This document shows positions 16,929 to 28,195 of a stretch of DNA of 64,000 nt, in pieces. Positions within the stretch are counted from its first letter, which is position 1. Every line of letters begins with the position of its first letter. Source of the DNA: Diphasiastrum complanatum. Lineage: Eukaryota; Streptophyta; Lycopodiopsida; Lycopodiales; Lycopodiaceae. The stretch is taken from the NCBI GenBank assembly GCA_029204225.1, contig CM055092.1:28433859-28497858 (forward strand). Reading direction: 5' to 3'. The notes below the pieces were generated by a model. The model did no database searches. It had not been told where the DNA came from and saw nothing but the letters and a program-made list of their open reading frames with translations. The position numbers and the translations under genes are program-made.

Positions 16929-17244
<316 letters not shown>

Positions 17245-17299
17245 CACAACAATATACCTTGGAAAAAAACAATTGCCCGTTAATCATTAAGAGAAAGGC

Positions 17300-17480
17300 A
17301 CGAACCACAAAATTGGCCCGTTAATCATTAATGGGAAAGGTACGGGAAGGAGGGCCAGACATGGGGAGGAGGGCCAGGCATGGGTTAATCATTAATGGGA
17401 AAGGTAGGGGAAGGAGGGCCAGGCATGGGGAGGAGGGCCAGGCATGGGCAGCAGGAGGGCCATGCATGCATGGGAAGGAG
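17300..17480. repeat. GGGCCAGGCATGGG minisatellite
   Basis: The motif GGAGGGCCAGGCATGGG recurs at least five times. It is embedded in a longer unit beginning TTAATCATTAATGGGAAAGG that is itself repeated two to three times (about 17,321, 17,385 and a partial copy near 17,280). Confidence 0.85.
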
Positions 17481-17611
17481 GGCCATGCATGCTTTTTCCC
17501 ATACATTTATCCCCCTCCCCATCATTTTTAGTTAAAAAAGCGTGTATGCATGGGTGAGGGGAGGAGGATGCATGGTGCACCCATACACATGCGCAAAAGC
17601 GTACATAAGTT

Positions 17612-17678
<67 letters not shown>
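17478..17678 (-). repeat. Dispersed repeat with (AT)n end, inverted copy of 52,462-52,612
   Basis: The reverse complement of 17,478-17,630 aligns with 52,462-52,612 almost without gaps. It passes through TTTAAACTTATGTAC, TTGCGCATGTGTATGGGTG, CCTCCTCC, CATGCATACAC and AACTAAAAAT. The AT run 17,614-17,678 is the outer end in both copies. A third fragment is at about 61,945-62,010. The class is unknown; a short non-autonomous DNA element is possible. Confidence 0.75.
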
Positions 17679-17681
<3 letters not shown>

Positions 17682-18239
17682 TATGATACTTATCTATAAA
17701 CATGAATCCAAATAAGTACAAGTTTCTAATATAGATTCTGAATTTTGGTCTTCTACTTGAAATTATTGGAGTCACCAACATACGAATCATTGTAGTGGTG
17801 TCACATACGCCTAGCCAATTGTATCATACAATTCCTTGTGGAATGATAAATAATTGTATTGAAATATTTTTAAAAGTGGCTTTTTCAAAATGTATTGGAT
17901 GAAGTTCCAAGATTTAGAAAATTGGACATTAACTTAGATGTAAACTGTCTATCAGACTAGCCTTCGTTTCTAGTTTGAACTGTAGAAGTGTTTAGATTTA
18001 TTCAAAATAGTAACTAGACAAAAGTATTACGAGTCCACACCATGTCAACTAATATTTTTTGAGAAGCTGTAAGAAATGTTGTAGTTAGATCCAAAGAGTA
18101 AGAAAATACGATTGCTCAGAAAATCAATCAAAGGTTGATTGATTTAGTTCTAGCAAATGTGAATGTTTTAGCATTTAATTTTAAATTGCCAATGATTAAC
18201 AATTTACGACTTGGGTTAATTGTACAGCCATTGTTTTCA
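17679..18239. other. Intergenic DNA, nothing recognised
   Basis: AT-rich sequence with no open frame of note, no repeat partner found in the window, and no RNA gene seen. Confidence 0.5.
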
Positions 18240-18945
18240 GTTCATCATCAAAAAAAGAAAGCTCATAATGAGAGCTCCAATCACATTCTAAGGTCCACCA
18301 CATGCTAAATGTAGGAACAGCTCCAGATGACACTATATGCTGATGGAGAACTCACACTCTTTGAGAATTTAAAAGATTAATTTTGGAGCTTCATTTAGAC
18401 TTGTTGTAAGTGGCCGAGAGCAAGTATTATTTCCATTGTACTTTTCACCTGTATTTGGATGCATGATTTGAAGCTAATAAATGTCTTTGTTTTTCACTTG
18501 TACTCTCTTGAATGGATTATGTTTAATGATTGATTTCATCTTGTGTTTTATAGCTCTTTACAAGATCAAAAGCTAGTTTTGTTACATGCAAAAGTCTGAG
18601 TTTGATTAAGTTAGTTTGTGAAGTGTGCAACCTCTCTTGCTTGTAGATCTTTATAGATATTTTTGAGATTCTAAAATGCATGTTTTCACAAAAGTCCCAA
18701 AACATTTGTCATTGCATTATCATCTAATGCTTTGGAATGTACCAATAATGTGTTGTTCAAATGAAACACAGTTATATGAAATCTCTTCTAACAAAATCAC
18801 TTTGCTAGTTTTTTTTTTTAAGAATGATATGGTCTTTTGGAAAAAAAAAATCCGAGTTTAATCAATTTAGTTTTGAAGTGTGCAACCTCCCTTGTTTGTA
18901 GATCTTTGTAGATCATTTTGAGCTCCTAAAATGCATGATTTCACA
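18240..18945 (+). repeat. LTR-like repeat with duplicated 3' end
   Basis: 18,240-18,689 matches the inverted copy at 3254-3670. The last hundred bases (GTGCAACCTC, TTGTAGATCTTT, AAAATGCATG, TTTCACA) recur at 18,848-18,945. The second end is followed by CGGTATCAAAGCTTGATCC, a degenerate initiator-Met primer site. This argues for Copia LTR ends in plus orientation. No gag frame follows. Confidence 0.7.
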
Positions 18946-20189
18946 CGGTATCAAAGCTTGATCCAAGCAATCTTGATGTTTGATCATCTTTTGCATGTTT
19001 TGGAGTGCAATAATAATAATTTTGAGGCTTCTTGAGGTCTCGATGGGCATATAGCTTGAATATCATTAATTAGGACAATTTTTAGTAGGACCAGATCTTC
19101 TGTGACTAGATGCCCTACTGTTATAAAAGCCTTAAAGAGGACATTATGATGCAAGCAACTCCTAGGAGTTTTGATCATCCATTTTAGATTTCAGATCTAA
19201 TCTTTAGGTCCATGTAGAGATCACCACCTAGTGGATTTAAGTTCAATAACATCCATTCTTCTTTATTGCATGACAAATTGTAGGGTCATATATCTTGCGT
19301 AGTATAGCTCTTCCGCCTGTCAACAAGGGTTAGAACACTGGGTAGGTGCCTAACTATGGATAGATGCTACTTTTAGTTAGTTCTCTACTTTTTCTTTTAA
19401 CTCTACTCACCACTAACACTACCCATCGTTAACTCTACTCCACTACACTAGCATTCATCATGATTTTGTGTGAAAGAGAAGAAAAGAATAGAAGAGATAG
19501 AGTGGAGAGGAGAGAAAGAGAGAGATAGAGTGGAGAGGGAGGTTAACTCAAAAGCTCAAGATGCATGCTAATGGAGAAACCATAATGGAAACAATTAGAA
19601 ACACACAACAAAAGCATTAGCATGAGTGCTTAGCAAATGAGGATGCTTGGCTCTCCAATTTGGTGGAGTTTTCCCCTTCTCATTAAGCTTGGAAAATAAA
19701 GTACATGAGGTGCCTTTTTATAAAATGGGGAAGGCCCTTGCCCCAGATCCTATTGGCTAATATTCACAACGATCCTAACCACTCATCTTGGACCCCGCTT
19801 GATCCAAAGGTCTTAAAAAAGTACATTAGATTTCACATGAATCATGTGAGTCTCCATTTGGACCCAACTCTAAAATAATAGATTTCTAAGTTTAAAATGA
19901 CTTTGGGCCTCAAGTTTTATTTTAATTACAAAGGGGCCCAAGTCTATTATTCTATTTACAACTCAATTTGCGTGCTCATTGGGTCATGGGCTTATATGCG
20001 CATGATGCCATGCCCTCGCAACATATTTTATTAGCCGACATTATTTATTTACAATATGTTGGGAATACCCCCAACATGACCCACAGCCTGAAGTAGTGCC
20101 CACCTCTGGTGGATCAGGTAGCCAGTGACATCTTCCATGAAGTTTCAATCGGTCCAGCTTCTTCAAGTCCTTGGGCATGTGAATGGACT
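18946..20189. other. Intergenic DNA with possible LTR remnants
   Basis: No gene is seen. The minus strand has TATAAAAAGGCACC near 19,705-19,720. A short inverted pair TGTTGGG / CCCAACA sits near 20,059-20,078. Both are what a minus-strand LTR would show, but a partner LTR was not found. A purine-rich GAGAGGAGAG stretch lies at 19,490-19,545. Confidence 0.4.
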
Positions 20190-21421
20190 TGTGAACTCCT
20201 GTTAGCTAGCTTTGGTCGACCCACGCTCCAAATTTGTGCGCCCAGGGATCACCAAGGAATGTGGCTCGGTAGTAAACTCGAACTACTGGAAGTTGATCTT
20301 CCACTTTTTTGGAGGTTAGCGCCTTATTTATTTCAAAGAATATTGGGGGGAGAAAATTGTCCCACTTCGTTTCGATTCCCATTAGATGCTCTAAGTCTCG
20401 GGCATAAGTGGCTGCCGCACGGACTGTTGGGTCAGAGCAGTTGAAATACTTGTTAGAAATTAACTGAGAGCCCTTCGGGCGTCTACATCGATATCCCAAT
20501 CGTGCTCTGAAGGAATTCTCGGCCAATTACAATTCTGGATGGTGATCTTGTCCATAGGAGTGCTGCATTCTGCCCATTTGGATTGTCGTGTGCATGGCAG
20601 GAAATGTGCGTTCACCCTTAGTTGTTGTAGACTGGTCACATAGGCCCTGATGGCCACAGGGTCTCATTCGAAAAGTTGTTGGAGGATGGGTAGTGCCTGC
20701 AGCTCGTTGCCCTTTGATCGTTTGTGCGGAAAAGGATATATGCCAACCGCCTCTTGAAGACTTTGTGGGGCTATCTGGATAGGAATTCATTGATCTTTTC
20801 CTCCACGAACTTGGGACGTCTGAAAGCCCGGCTGGCAGATATAGTGTGTGAGCCTCTTGATGAGGAGGCTTGTCCTTCTCCTTGGCTCTGGCTGGAATCC
20901 GTGTCTTGGCCTTGGTCTTGCGTCTCAACTCTAGTATTGGGAGGCCCTTGGTCTTGCCCGCCTTACCCCTGATCCTGGCTTGTGTCCCCCGCTACCTGCT
21001 GGCCTTGTTGTTGGCTCGTGCTTGTCTGGGCAGTATCAAAGAGAGGTGGCATTGGAATTACCACCGGGGTGTGCTGAGCCTTCTGCTCCATAAATCTTTG
21101 ACAAGCCTTAAGGGCTTGTTTGGCCCGGGCGAGCTCCTGTGTTGCGCTGGCCCGGTACTTGTCGAACTCCGCCTGGTAGTTGTTCAGAGTTTGGCTGTAG
21201 ACCTGCACCTGATGCCTGAAAAGATTCATCTCTGCTTGAGAGAGTGGCCTTGAGTCAGTTGTGGGTTGAGCTAACCAAGCGAGTTTTTCGCTTTGAAGTG
21301 CTTGCACCTCCGCTCTCAAGTGTGTGTTTTCCGCTTCATATATTTGGAGTTGCGCCTGGAGGGGGGCAAACCGTTGGGACGCTTCAGACTGAAGCTCCTG
21401 CACCTTTGTGAAAGCATTCAT
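20190..21421 (-). pseudogene. Unrecognised coiled-coil, gag-like frame, broken
   Basis: The minus strand from 21,421 encodes about 150 residues rich in Gln, Ala and Glu with heptad-like spacing (FAPLQAQLQIYEAENTHLRA, ALQSEKLAWLAQ). A Gln-rich tail follows. Reading then moves between frames through RRPKFVEEKINEFLSR, HDWDIDVDARRALS and LISNKYFNCSDPTVRAAATY to FLGDPWAHKFGAWVDQS. A coiled coil followed by a conserved-looking block suggests a retroelement capsid/gag, and the upstream TTATGGGCACCGGGAG near 21,490-21,510 could be a primer site. I cannot name the family. Confidence 0.45.
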
Positions 21422-23106
21422 GAGCGCTTTGGAGAGGATCTCAATATAGTGGTTTAGGCCATCCTCCTTTTACTGCTGCTTCAGGATCTCCCGGTGCCCA
21501 TAATGTAGTTTTACACTACAAAATGTGGATCTACAACAAAAAAATAGGAGACAAACTGCTACAATACTGTACAAGTACCTCCCACATATGATTTTGCAAC
21601 GAGTAAGCTAAGAGGAAGAGCAAGGGCAACAAGCAAAGTGCAAGAGGAGCAAAAAGAACAAGCAAAATGCAAGAGGAGAAAGCAAAGAGCAATAGCAAGA
21701 GGAGCACTCAAATGTGAGGAGAATAAGGAGAGCAAGGAGGATAAAGTGGGTGAGCAAGGATCAATAAACAAGGGAGAGGACAAAGGCAGCAGGTACGTCC
21801 CTTGACCCTTGATATACACCTCACATTAGCTTCAGTATACCGAGGGCAATTTCGAGGCCCTGACTAAATTAGAATTAGTATTACTTGTTTATTCTGAGGT
21901 GCATTCTAATTTGATGCATTTTAAATCAAGTCAAAACTAATGCATTCTAAAAACACACAATTTTCAAATATTGTCGACTCCTCCTCCCAAGCCTTGTCAG
22001 AGAATATATAGAGCACCTGACGGCACAATTTTTTATCTACTAAACTGTATTGATCATTTGGTTAAAAGATGTCATAATTATCCAAACATCGACGTATTTG
22101 GCATCCAACCGCTATCCTTGGACGACCAGTGTTGGCCGGGTAACGATTTTTTATTTTCGGTTCTCAACCCGCTTATCAATTCGGTTCTAATTAAGACCCT
22201 GACCCGCGGGTACACTTGTTATCCTAAACCGACTTGTGTGTAGAACCGGTGGATATGTTCCTTTGTAAGAACCGGCCATGGTTGAGAACCGTCGGGTCCC
22301 TTTGAGCCTTGGAGGGGGGTATAACCCGAGTATCAATTCACCGTACAAAACTTAACATTCCTTAATGGCTCTTAGTAAGTGACTATTTTAGCAATAATCA
22401 TTTTCGAAATGATTTTTTATTAATTTTTATAAAAATAGTATATATTGGGAACCAAATATAGGAACCGACGGTCCGAACCTATTTTTGAAAATTGGGAAAG
22501 CCGAAAATATAGCATAGTAAAAAAGTTGGCGAGAACTGAAGAGCGAGGCTAGCCATGTAATGATGCACGTAGGCATGCTTCGCATATCTAGGCGTAATCA
22601 TTTCTAATTTTGTGTTCCATCCATTGTCAACTGCCAAGGTGCACCCATGCAAATGGTGAGTTCACGTTCCTCATCCTCAGATGATGAGGCATGACCATCA
22701 CATATAGGATCAGAGGCCTGGTTACACCAGAAAATACCATGCCCATGTGCACGATGTAAGTATGCACTGCGACGAGAGCAATGTACCACTATATCACATG
22801 TTCGCATGTATGGTCAGATTGAGAGGGAGTCATTATTTGTGCGGATGGAGGTCGGTTCTTCGTGTGAGGAAGTCATTATTTGTGCGGACAAAGGTCGGTT
22901 CTTTGTGTGGAAAATTGGCAAAAATCTAGCTTGGTATTCCTATGTTAGAAGTTTGTGAGTGAATCTCACATGCGTGGATTGAGCCATTTTTTGGCTTTAG
23001 AGGTCAATTAGTAAAGTACACTTGTTTTGTCATTATTAAGCCAAAAGCATGAGCGGAAAACTCAAGCTAAATAGGTTCTTGACAAGTGTCTTTAGTTATT
23101 GTGATG
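21422..23106. other. Intergenic DNA, possible LTR end and a short tandem repeat
   Basis: TGTAGTTTTACACTACA at 21,503-21,519 could be the terminal sequence of an LTR belonging to the gag-like frame on its left. At about 22,829-22,912 a 43-base unit (CATTATTTGTGCGGA, AGGTCGGTTCTT, GTGTG) is present twice in tandem. Nothing else is recognisable. Confidence 0.45.
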
Positions 23107-24294
23107 TGTCGGAAATAGGATGAATAAATTGTTGCGCGGAAACATCCTACTTCCAAAGCATGACTACGCCTATCAAAACAAAGCAGTAGTGATGAAAATC
23201 ACGTTTAATCTTTAGCAACTAACTCTTAAATCGCTAGATACTAAGTGAATATATAGCCAAACATAAAGTATTGAATTCTCAGACAATTTCTATCAGTTAC
23301 AAAAGCAATACAAAGATGCATGCATTCTGACATATACTGAATGCAATAAGAAGATAGTATTCATTTAGAAAAACAAAATTAGATGCTAATGAGCGCAAAA
23401 CAATAGCAGATAGAAACCGCACACTCTAAGCTGTCTCCGAGTAATTGAGAATAAGTCTGATAATAAGCAGCTATGCTGATAAGCAGTAGCGCAATAGCAA
23501 CTCTAAAATAAATCTCTAAAATACTGAACTAGAATGCTCAAGAGAGTTCAAGCTTGAAAGCTTGATAGAGAGCTAACTACAATACTTTTTTATTGTGAAT
23601 GATCTACTTGATAAGAGCGCAGAAAACGTCGTGCAATAACACTTAGCCCCTTCACAATTCACAATATTGATGCGTCGCCTCAGAACTTCTTAACTTCTTA
23701 AAATGTATGAATATGAACAGCTACATATACTAAACAATTAGGTCGTCAAATGCGATTGCTAGTTGGCTGGTGTCCGCTGGCATTCCGCCAGTTCAGAAAT
23801 TGATTGCTAATAAGCGGTGGAAATTGGCCGCAAACAGTCTGTCTGCATAAATGAACAAAAACTATCACTCTGCAGAAATGAACTAAAATTGCCACAGGCG
23901 AAGGTGTCGCAAAAAGATGACAGTGTTGGATTTTTTGCGAAAAACCCGAAGGTGCCCTTAATTCTGATTTAGAGTTGTCCCACACTTTGCTAGAGTCATT
24001 TACTTAACATTTGAGGCACTTAGAAAAATGCGAAAAATGCGACTCTGCATTTTTACTCATAATTCCTGTCAGACGAAAAATGTGAAAAAGACAACACTGC
24101 ATTTTTACAAGAGATTCCTGACAGGCGAAAAATGCGACACTTTTGTCAAACTCCGTGTATTTCTATAGATTGTGTAAAAACACTTGTAATTCTATAGACT
24201 GTATAAAGACACGGGAAACTCCGTAGAACTGAATAAACAATGGATGAAGATTAAAATCGATTAGTCGATTAGTAAGAAGGAGAATAATCCAACA
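23107..24294 (-). repeat. 3' LTR of the minus-strand Copia
   Basis: The 1188 bases begin TGTCGGAAATAGG and end CCAACA. The first 225 bases match 26,929-27,150 closely. Inside, the outer-facing half has repeats of AAAAATGCGA-type sequence (about 24,020-24,140). Confidence 0.9.
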
Positions 24295-24301
24295 CTCCCC
24301 C

Positions 24302-25642
24302 TTAATCTGAATCCTTGAATCCCTTGACCTTCAAACTTAGTTCTACACAGAATTTTTTGTGTGCTTCCAAACTTAATGCTTTGGTAAAAATATCTACTGT
24401 CATATCTTGCGTTCTACAGTATTGCAATCTGACCTCTTCATTGAGAACTTTGCTTCTGACGAAATGATACTTCAGTTCAATGTGCTTACTCCTAGAATGA
24501 AATCTAGGATTGGCTAATAAAGCAATGGCACTTTGATTATTACAAAATAATGTCGTCGGAGCATATTGATTCAGACCGAGATTAAGTTTCTCAACCAAAT
24601 TGCTTCCTTTGTAGCTTGAGAGGTTGCGATATACTCTGATTCAGTGGAAGACAGAGCTATCGAAGATTGCTTGCGACTATTCCAGGAAATTGGACGATTG
24701 TTGAGGAAGAATGTAAATCCATAAGTGGATTTACGAGTGTCTACATCTCCTACCCAACTTGCATAAACTGAGTTTGTCGTTGCTGACTGCTTTATAACAA
24801 ATGCAAAAGTCCATAGTAGCTCAAAGATATCTCATGACTCTGATAAGAGCCTTCCAATGTGTTTACACCAGGGTTAGTCATAAACTAACTAAGAGAGCTG
24901 ATTGCAAAATCTATGTCTGTCCTTGTATGAATCATGGCGTGCATAAGAGATCCTATAATAGAATGGTAATGATACTCACGCATCTGCTGCTTCTTATGAA
25001 TTGTTTGGGGACACTGGTCCTTTGACAATTTGAGACTTGGTTCCATTGGTGAGAGAGCTAACTTGCAATTAATCAGATTATATCTGACTAACATGTTGTA
25101 GATGTACCTCTATTGTGTAATGTAGACCAACTTTTGTTTTTTGTCTCTGTGGATTTGTATACCAAGGCAGAAATGAGCTTTGCCCTAATTGGTCATGTCA
25201 AATTTAGAAGATAGCATTGTCTTGGCCTCTTTTATCAGATCGATACTGTTGCTGAAAAGCAACGTATCATCCACGTATAAAGTGATAATGATAAAAGATT
25301 GATGCACTGGTTTGAAGTAAACATTTGAATCTGAAGAGCTTGGTGTGTAGCTGTGATCAATAAGAAAATTATTGGTCCTTTGAAACCAACAAGATAGGTT
25401 GCAGACTCGTCGATATACTGGTCAGATGGTCTGCTAGTCCTTGAAGATCTTCTGGGTAATAGAGGAAGTTGATCATTTCCATCATATTGTAGTTGCTGAA
25501 CTACAACATTATCATCTTCTAATTCGTCGTTGATTTGTTGTTCATCAAAAGTAGAAGAGCTTGGACCTTCAATGGGAATAGTCGACTGAGGAATTGGAAA
25601 GTTCAACGTGTCAGGAGAATCTGAAAGGTCGGCTGGAATCAC
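24302..25642 (-). pseudogene. Copia RT second half and RNase H
   Basis: On the minus strand the post-integrase linker (RRSSRTSRPSDQYIDE, from 25,642) runs into SSDSNVYF, then LYVDDTLLF at about 25,263-25,280. The first half of RT is thus missing. Stops at the TN*GKA and ITQ*RYIY positions break the palm and thumb. IIGSLMHAMIHTRTDI and, after another break, RNase H follow: WNSRKQSSIALSSTESEY, FCNNQSAIALLANP and SKHIELKYHFVR. The stop codon overlaps the polypurine tract. Confidence 0.87.
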
Positions 25643-26681
25643 AATCTTATAGTATCTTCACCTTCAATAGTGTGAGTATTATTGTCACCAAGATGAACAA
25701 ATTTCTTCATACTGTAAGGCATGTAGGAGGTGAAAATCTCACGTTGATTGGTCATGTGTTGAGTTGCTCCAGAATCCAGAAACCATGAATCATCCAGAAA
25801 TGTGCTTTGATCTTTGACCATGAATGTGCCTTCATCCACTTCGACCTGGGGAGATGATGAAACTGTGTTTGCTTGTTGATCAGGTCGCTTGGCTGCATTC
25901 TTTGCTTGGAGAATTCGACAATCCTTGATCTCATGGTTATTGCGCTTGCAATACCTACAAAATCTCTTCTTCTACGACTGTGGATCTGATGATTGTAATT
26001 GACTTTGAGTTAGCTTCTGATTCGTTGCAGCCTTCTTGGAGCTTTTTTGCTTTCGGCGCTTGGAGCCTTTGTTGACATATAGAGCTTGAGAGGAGGAAAT
26101 AGACAAAGTGGCTTGACTTCTTCTATTGTCTTCTTGCAGCAACATAGTGATAACTCTAGTAAGAGTTAAATCTGAGTGTGTCGATATGATCATCAACCAG
26201 TTCTCATATGTAAACGGCAAGCTTGAAAGCAGTGTCATAATTGCGTCTTGATCGTCTATGACTGATCCGACAACGGTCGTCTGTTGCAAGAGATTCTTAA
26301 ACTGGTTAATGTGACTCTAAAGAGAATCACCATTAGACATCTTGAATGTGAAGAATTTCCTTCGTAGATGTAACTTAGTAGTTACGTCCCTCACGTCATA
26401 TAGTGAGTTCAGGATGTCCCAAACATATTTTGAAGTTGTAGCTTCACCTATGTGTCCAATCTGTTATCTGATATATTGAGGATAATAAGCCCAAAAGCTT
26501 TACCATCCTTCAATTTTCACTTTGAGTCTTCTTTGTCGTCTTAAGGTTTTACTTCTCTACATGTAACAACATCCCATAACTCGTTGGCAATTAGCAATGT
26601 CTTCATCTCAAATTTCCACAAATGATAATTGGATCCATTCAGCTTGTCTGCAATAAGACCAGCTTTACTTTGAGAATCCAT
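25643..26681 (-). pseudogene. Copia gag and protease
   Basis: The ATG at 26,681-26,679 begins MDSQSKAGLIADKLNGSNY and WKFEMKTLLIANELWDVVT, a typical Copia gag start. A stop follows near 26,550. Later come GSVIDDQDAIMTLLSSLP, a perfect zinc knuckle CRYCKRNNHEIKDC (about 25,925-25,965) and the protease site WFLDSGATQHMTNQ. After HTIEGEDTI the frame stops and the sequence is already post-integrase linker, so pre-integrase and integrase were lost in one step. Confidence 0.87.
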
Positions 26682-26878
26682 CTGGAACTTAGTCTGTCGA
26701 TTGTATCGATGACGCTAAGATGTAGTAATGCCAACAACTAAAAATCAATTCTCTGATACTGAAAGGTTGAAAGGAACTGAAGAGTTTGATATCAATTTGA
26801 TGTCGCGAAAGATATCAAGTATTAGAGCTTTCGCTCTAATATCGAAATAGTATTAGGCCTTGATAGAGATCACAAGTC

Positions 26879-26928
26879 TGATACCATGTAGGTAAGCCCT
26901 GATACCATATAGATAAGCTCTGATACCA
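26879..26928 (-). promoter_or_regulatory. Three tandem primer-binding-site motifs
   Basis: Reading the minus strand from the LTR, TGGTATCAGAGC (26,928-26,917) is followed by TGGTATCAGGGC and TGGTATCAGAC at 21-22-base spacing. Only the first touches the LTR and would prime minus-strand DNA synthesis. The spacing suggests a local triplication. Confidence 0.85.
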
Positions 26929-27150
26929 TGTCGGAAATAGGATGGATAAATTGCAGCACGGAAACGTCCTACTTCCAATGCATGACGACGCCTATCGAAA
27001 ATTGAACAAAGCAGTAATGATGAAAATCACGTTTAATCTTTAGCAACTAACTCTTAAATCGCTAGATACTAAGTGATTACGTAGCCAAACATAAAGTATT
27101 GAATTCTCAAACAATTTCTATCAGTTACAAAAACAATACAGAGATGCACA
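26929..27150 (-). repeat. Truncated 5' LTR of the minus-strand Copia
   Basis: It aligns with 23,107-23,330 and diverges after GAGATGCA at about 27,149. Confidence 0.88.
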
Positions 27151-27561
27151 CTGAAAGAACCTTATTGTCCATCGCTGAAACTATTAAACTCAAAATTTAT
27201 CATAGAGAACTGGTAGGGTGCATTTGTTGCAGGTGAGAGACAAAGAACTTTTCAAGGTGTTGTGAGGAACATTCGTCAAGACTGTATGATTTATAGTGTC
27301 ATGCAGTGAAGTTTCCCGGAAGGTCACATTTTGCTTAATGAGGGTGGGAAAACTTGTTTCCCTCCATTTAGGCTTTAAATTTAAACACTTTGTAAAGCAT
27401 ATTCAAAATTGAGGGTGGATAATCCTTTCTTTTTTTTTTAAATTTGTGCAAGTATAGGGGGTTATTTGAATTAAAACCTTATGTTTTTGAAGCGATTGTA
27501 CGCCTATTGTTGTCCAGTTGTGCAGTAGCATAGCAGGGTATTTTTAAACGAAGAAGCATCC

Positions 27562-27622
<61 letters not shown>

Positions 27623-28100
27623 GTTGACATTTGATGTTACGCAATAGATCTAGCTCGCTATCTCAAAGTAATAAACTAGCAACTATCTTCGATGTGAAAG
27701 TACTAGTCTACAATAGCTGCTTATGTAAGCTATTGTTTAACTCCTCAATGATAACAAAGAAGAAGTATGTCCACCTAGTGATGCAATTTGTGTGATGTCA
27801 AAGTTGTTCTGAATAGAAAATGGACTTGCTATGTGCTTGATGGTGAAAAAACTCAAATAACCATCCACCTAGCTTGCATAGACTACTCAAGAATCAGTTA
27901 TTACTATGAGAGAAGTAGTCTAATAAGGACTTTAATGAGAGAGGTTATTGAAGAGGCCAAAGCGTGGAATGCAAAACCTTAAGTACCTTGGTCCAAAAAT
28001 CATCCTAAACATTGGTGCCCATATTTACATAACAACTCTAGAAGGTGTGTGGTCCCTATAGGGAATCATCTTTGACTACCTTGCTCCGAGAGTTAACCAA
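27151..28100. other. Intergenic DNA with a GA tract
   Basis: A (GA)n run occupies 27,566-27,620. The remainder has no frame with recognisable domains. Confidence 0.5.
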
Positions 28101-28195
28101 CGGGGTTGGCTCAGTTGGTTAGCTTGACATCCAAAGTTTCTTTGGTCTCAAGTTCGAGCCTCCCCTTGGAAACCAAGAAGCATTTCTTAGAGTTG
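28101..28195 (+). repeat. tRNA-derived SINE-like repeat, best-preserved copy
   Basis: GGGGTTGGCTCAGTTGGTTAGC carries an A-box (TGGCTCAGTTGG). AAGTTCGAGCCTCCCC carries a B-box (GTTCGAGCC) 33 bases later. The spacing and the CGGGG / CCCC ends resemble a tRNA, but an anticodon arm is not convincing. CTTGGAAACCAAGAA follows and is shared with the 40.24 kb copy, so similarity extends beyond the tRNA part. RNA polymerase III transcription is inferred. Confidence 0.72.

Larger units (their letters stand above)
23107..27150 (-). mobile_element. Ty1/Copia element lacking integrase, truncated 5' LTR
   Basis: The 3' LTR is complete (23,107-24,294, TGTCGG to AACA). It abuts a polypurine tract read on the minus strand as AAGGGGGAG (24,295-24,303). 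The gag, protease, second half of RT, and RNase H are recognisable. Integrase and the first half of RT are deleted. The 5' LTR starts at 26,929, but similarity to the other LTR ends near 27,150, so about 970 of 1188 bases are missing. No target duplication can therefore be seen. Confidence 0.9.
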
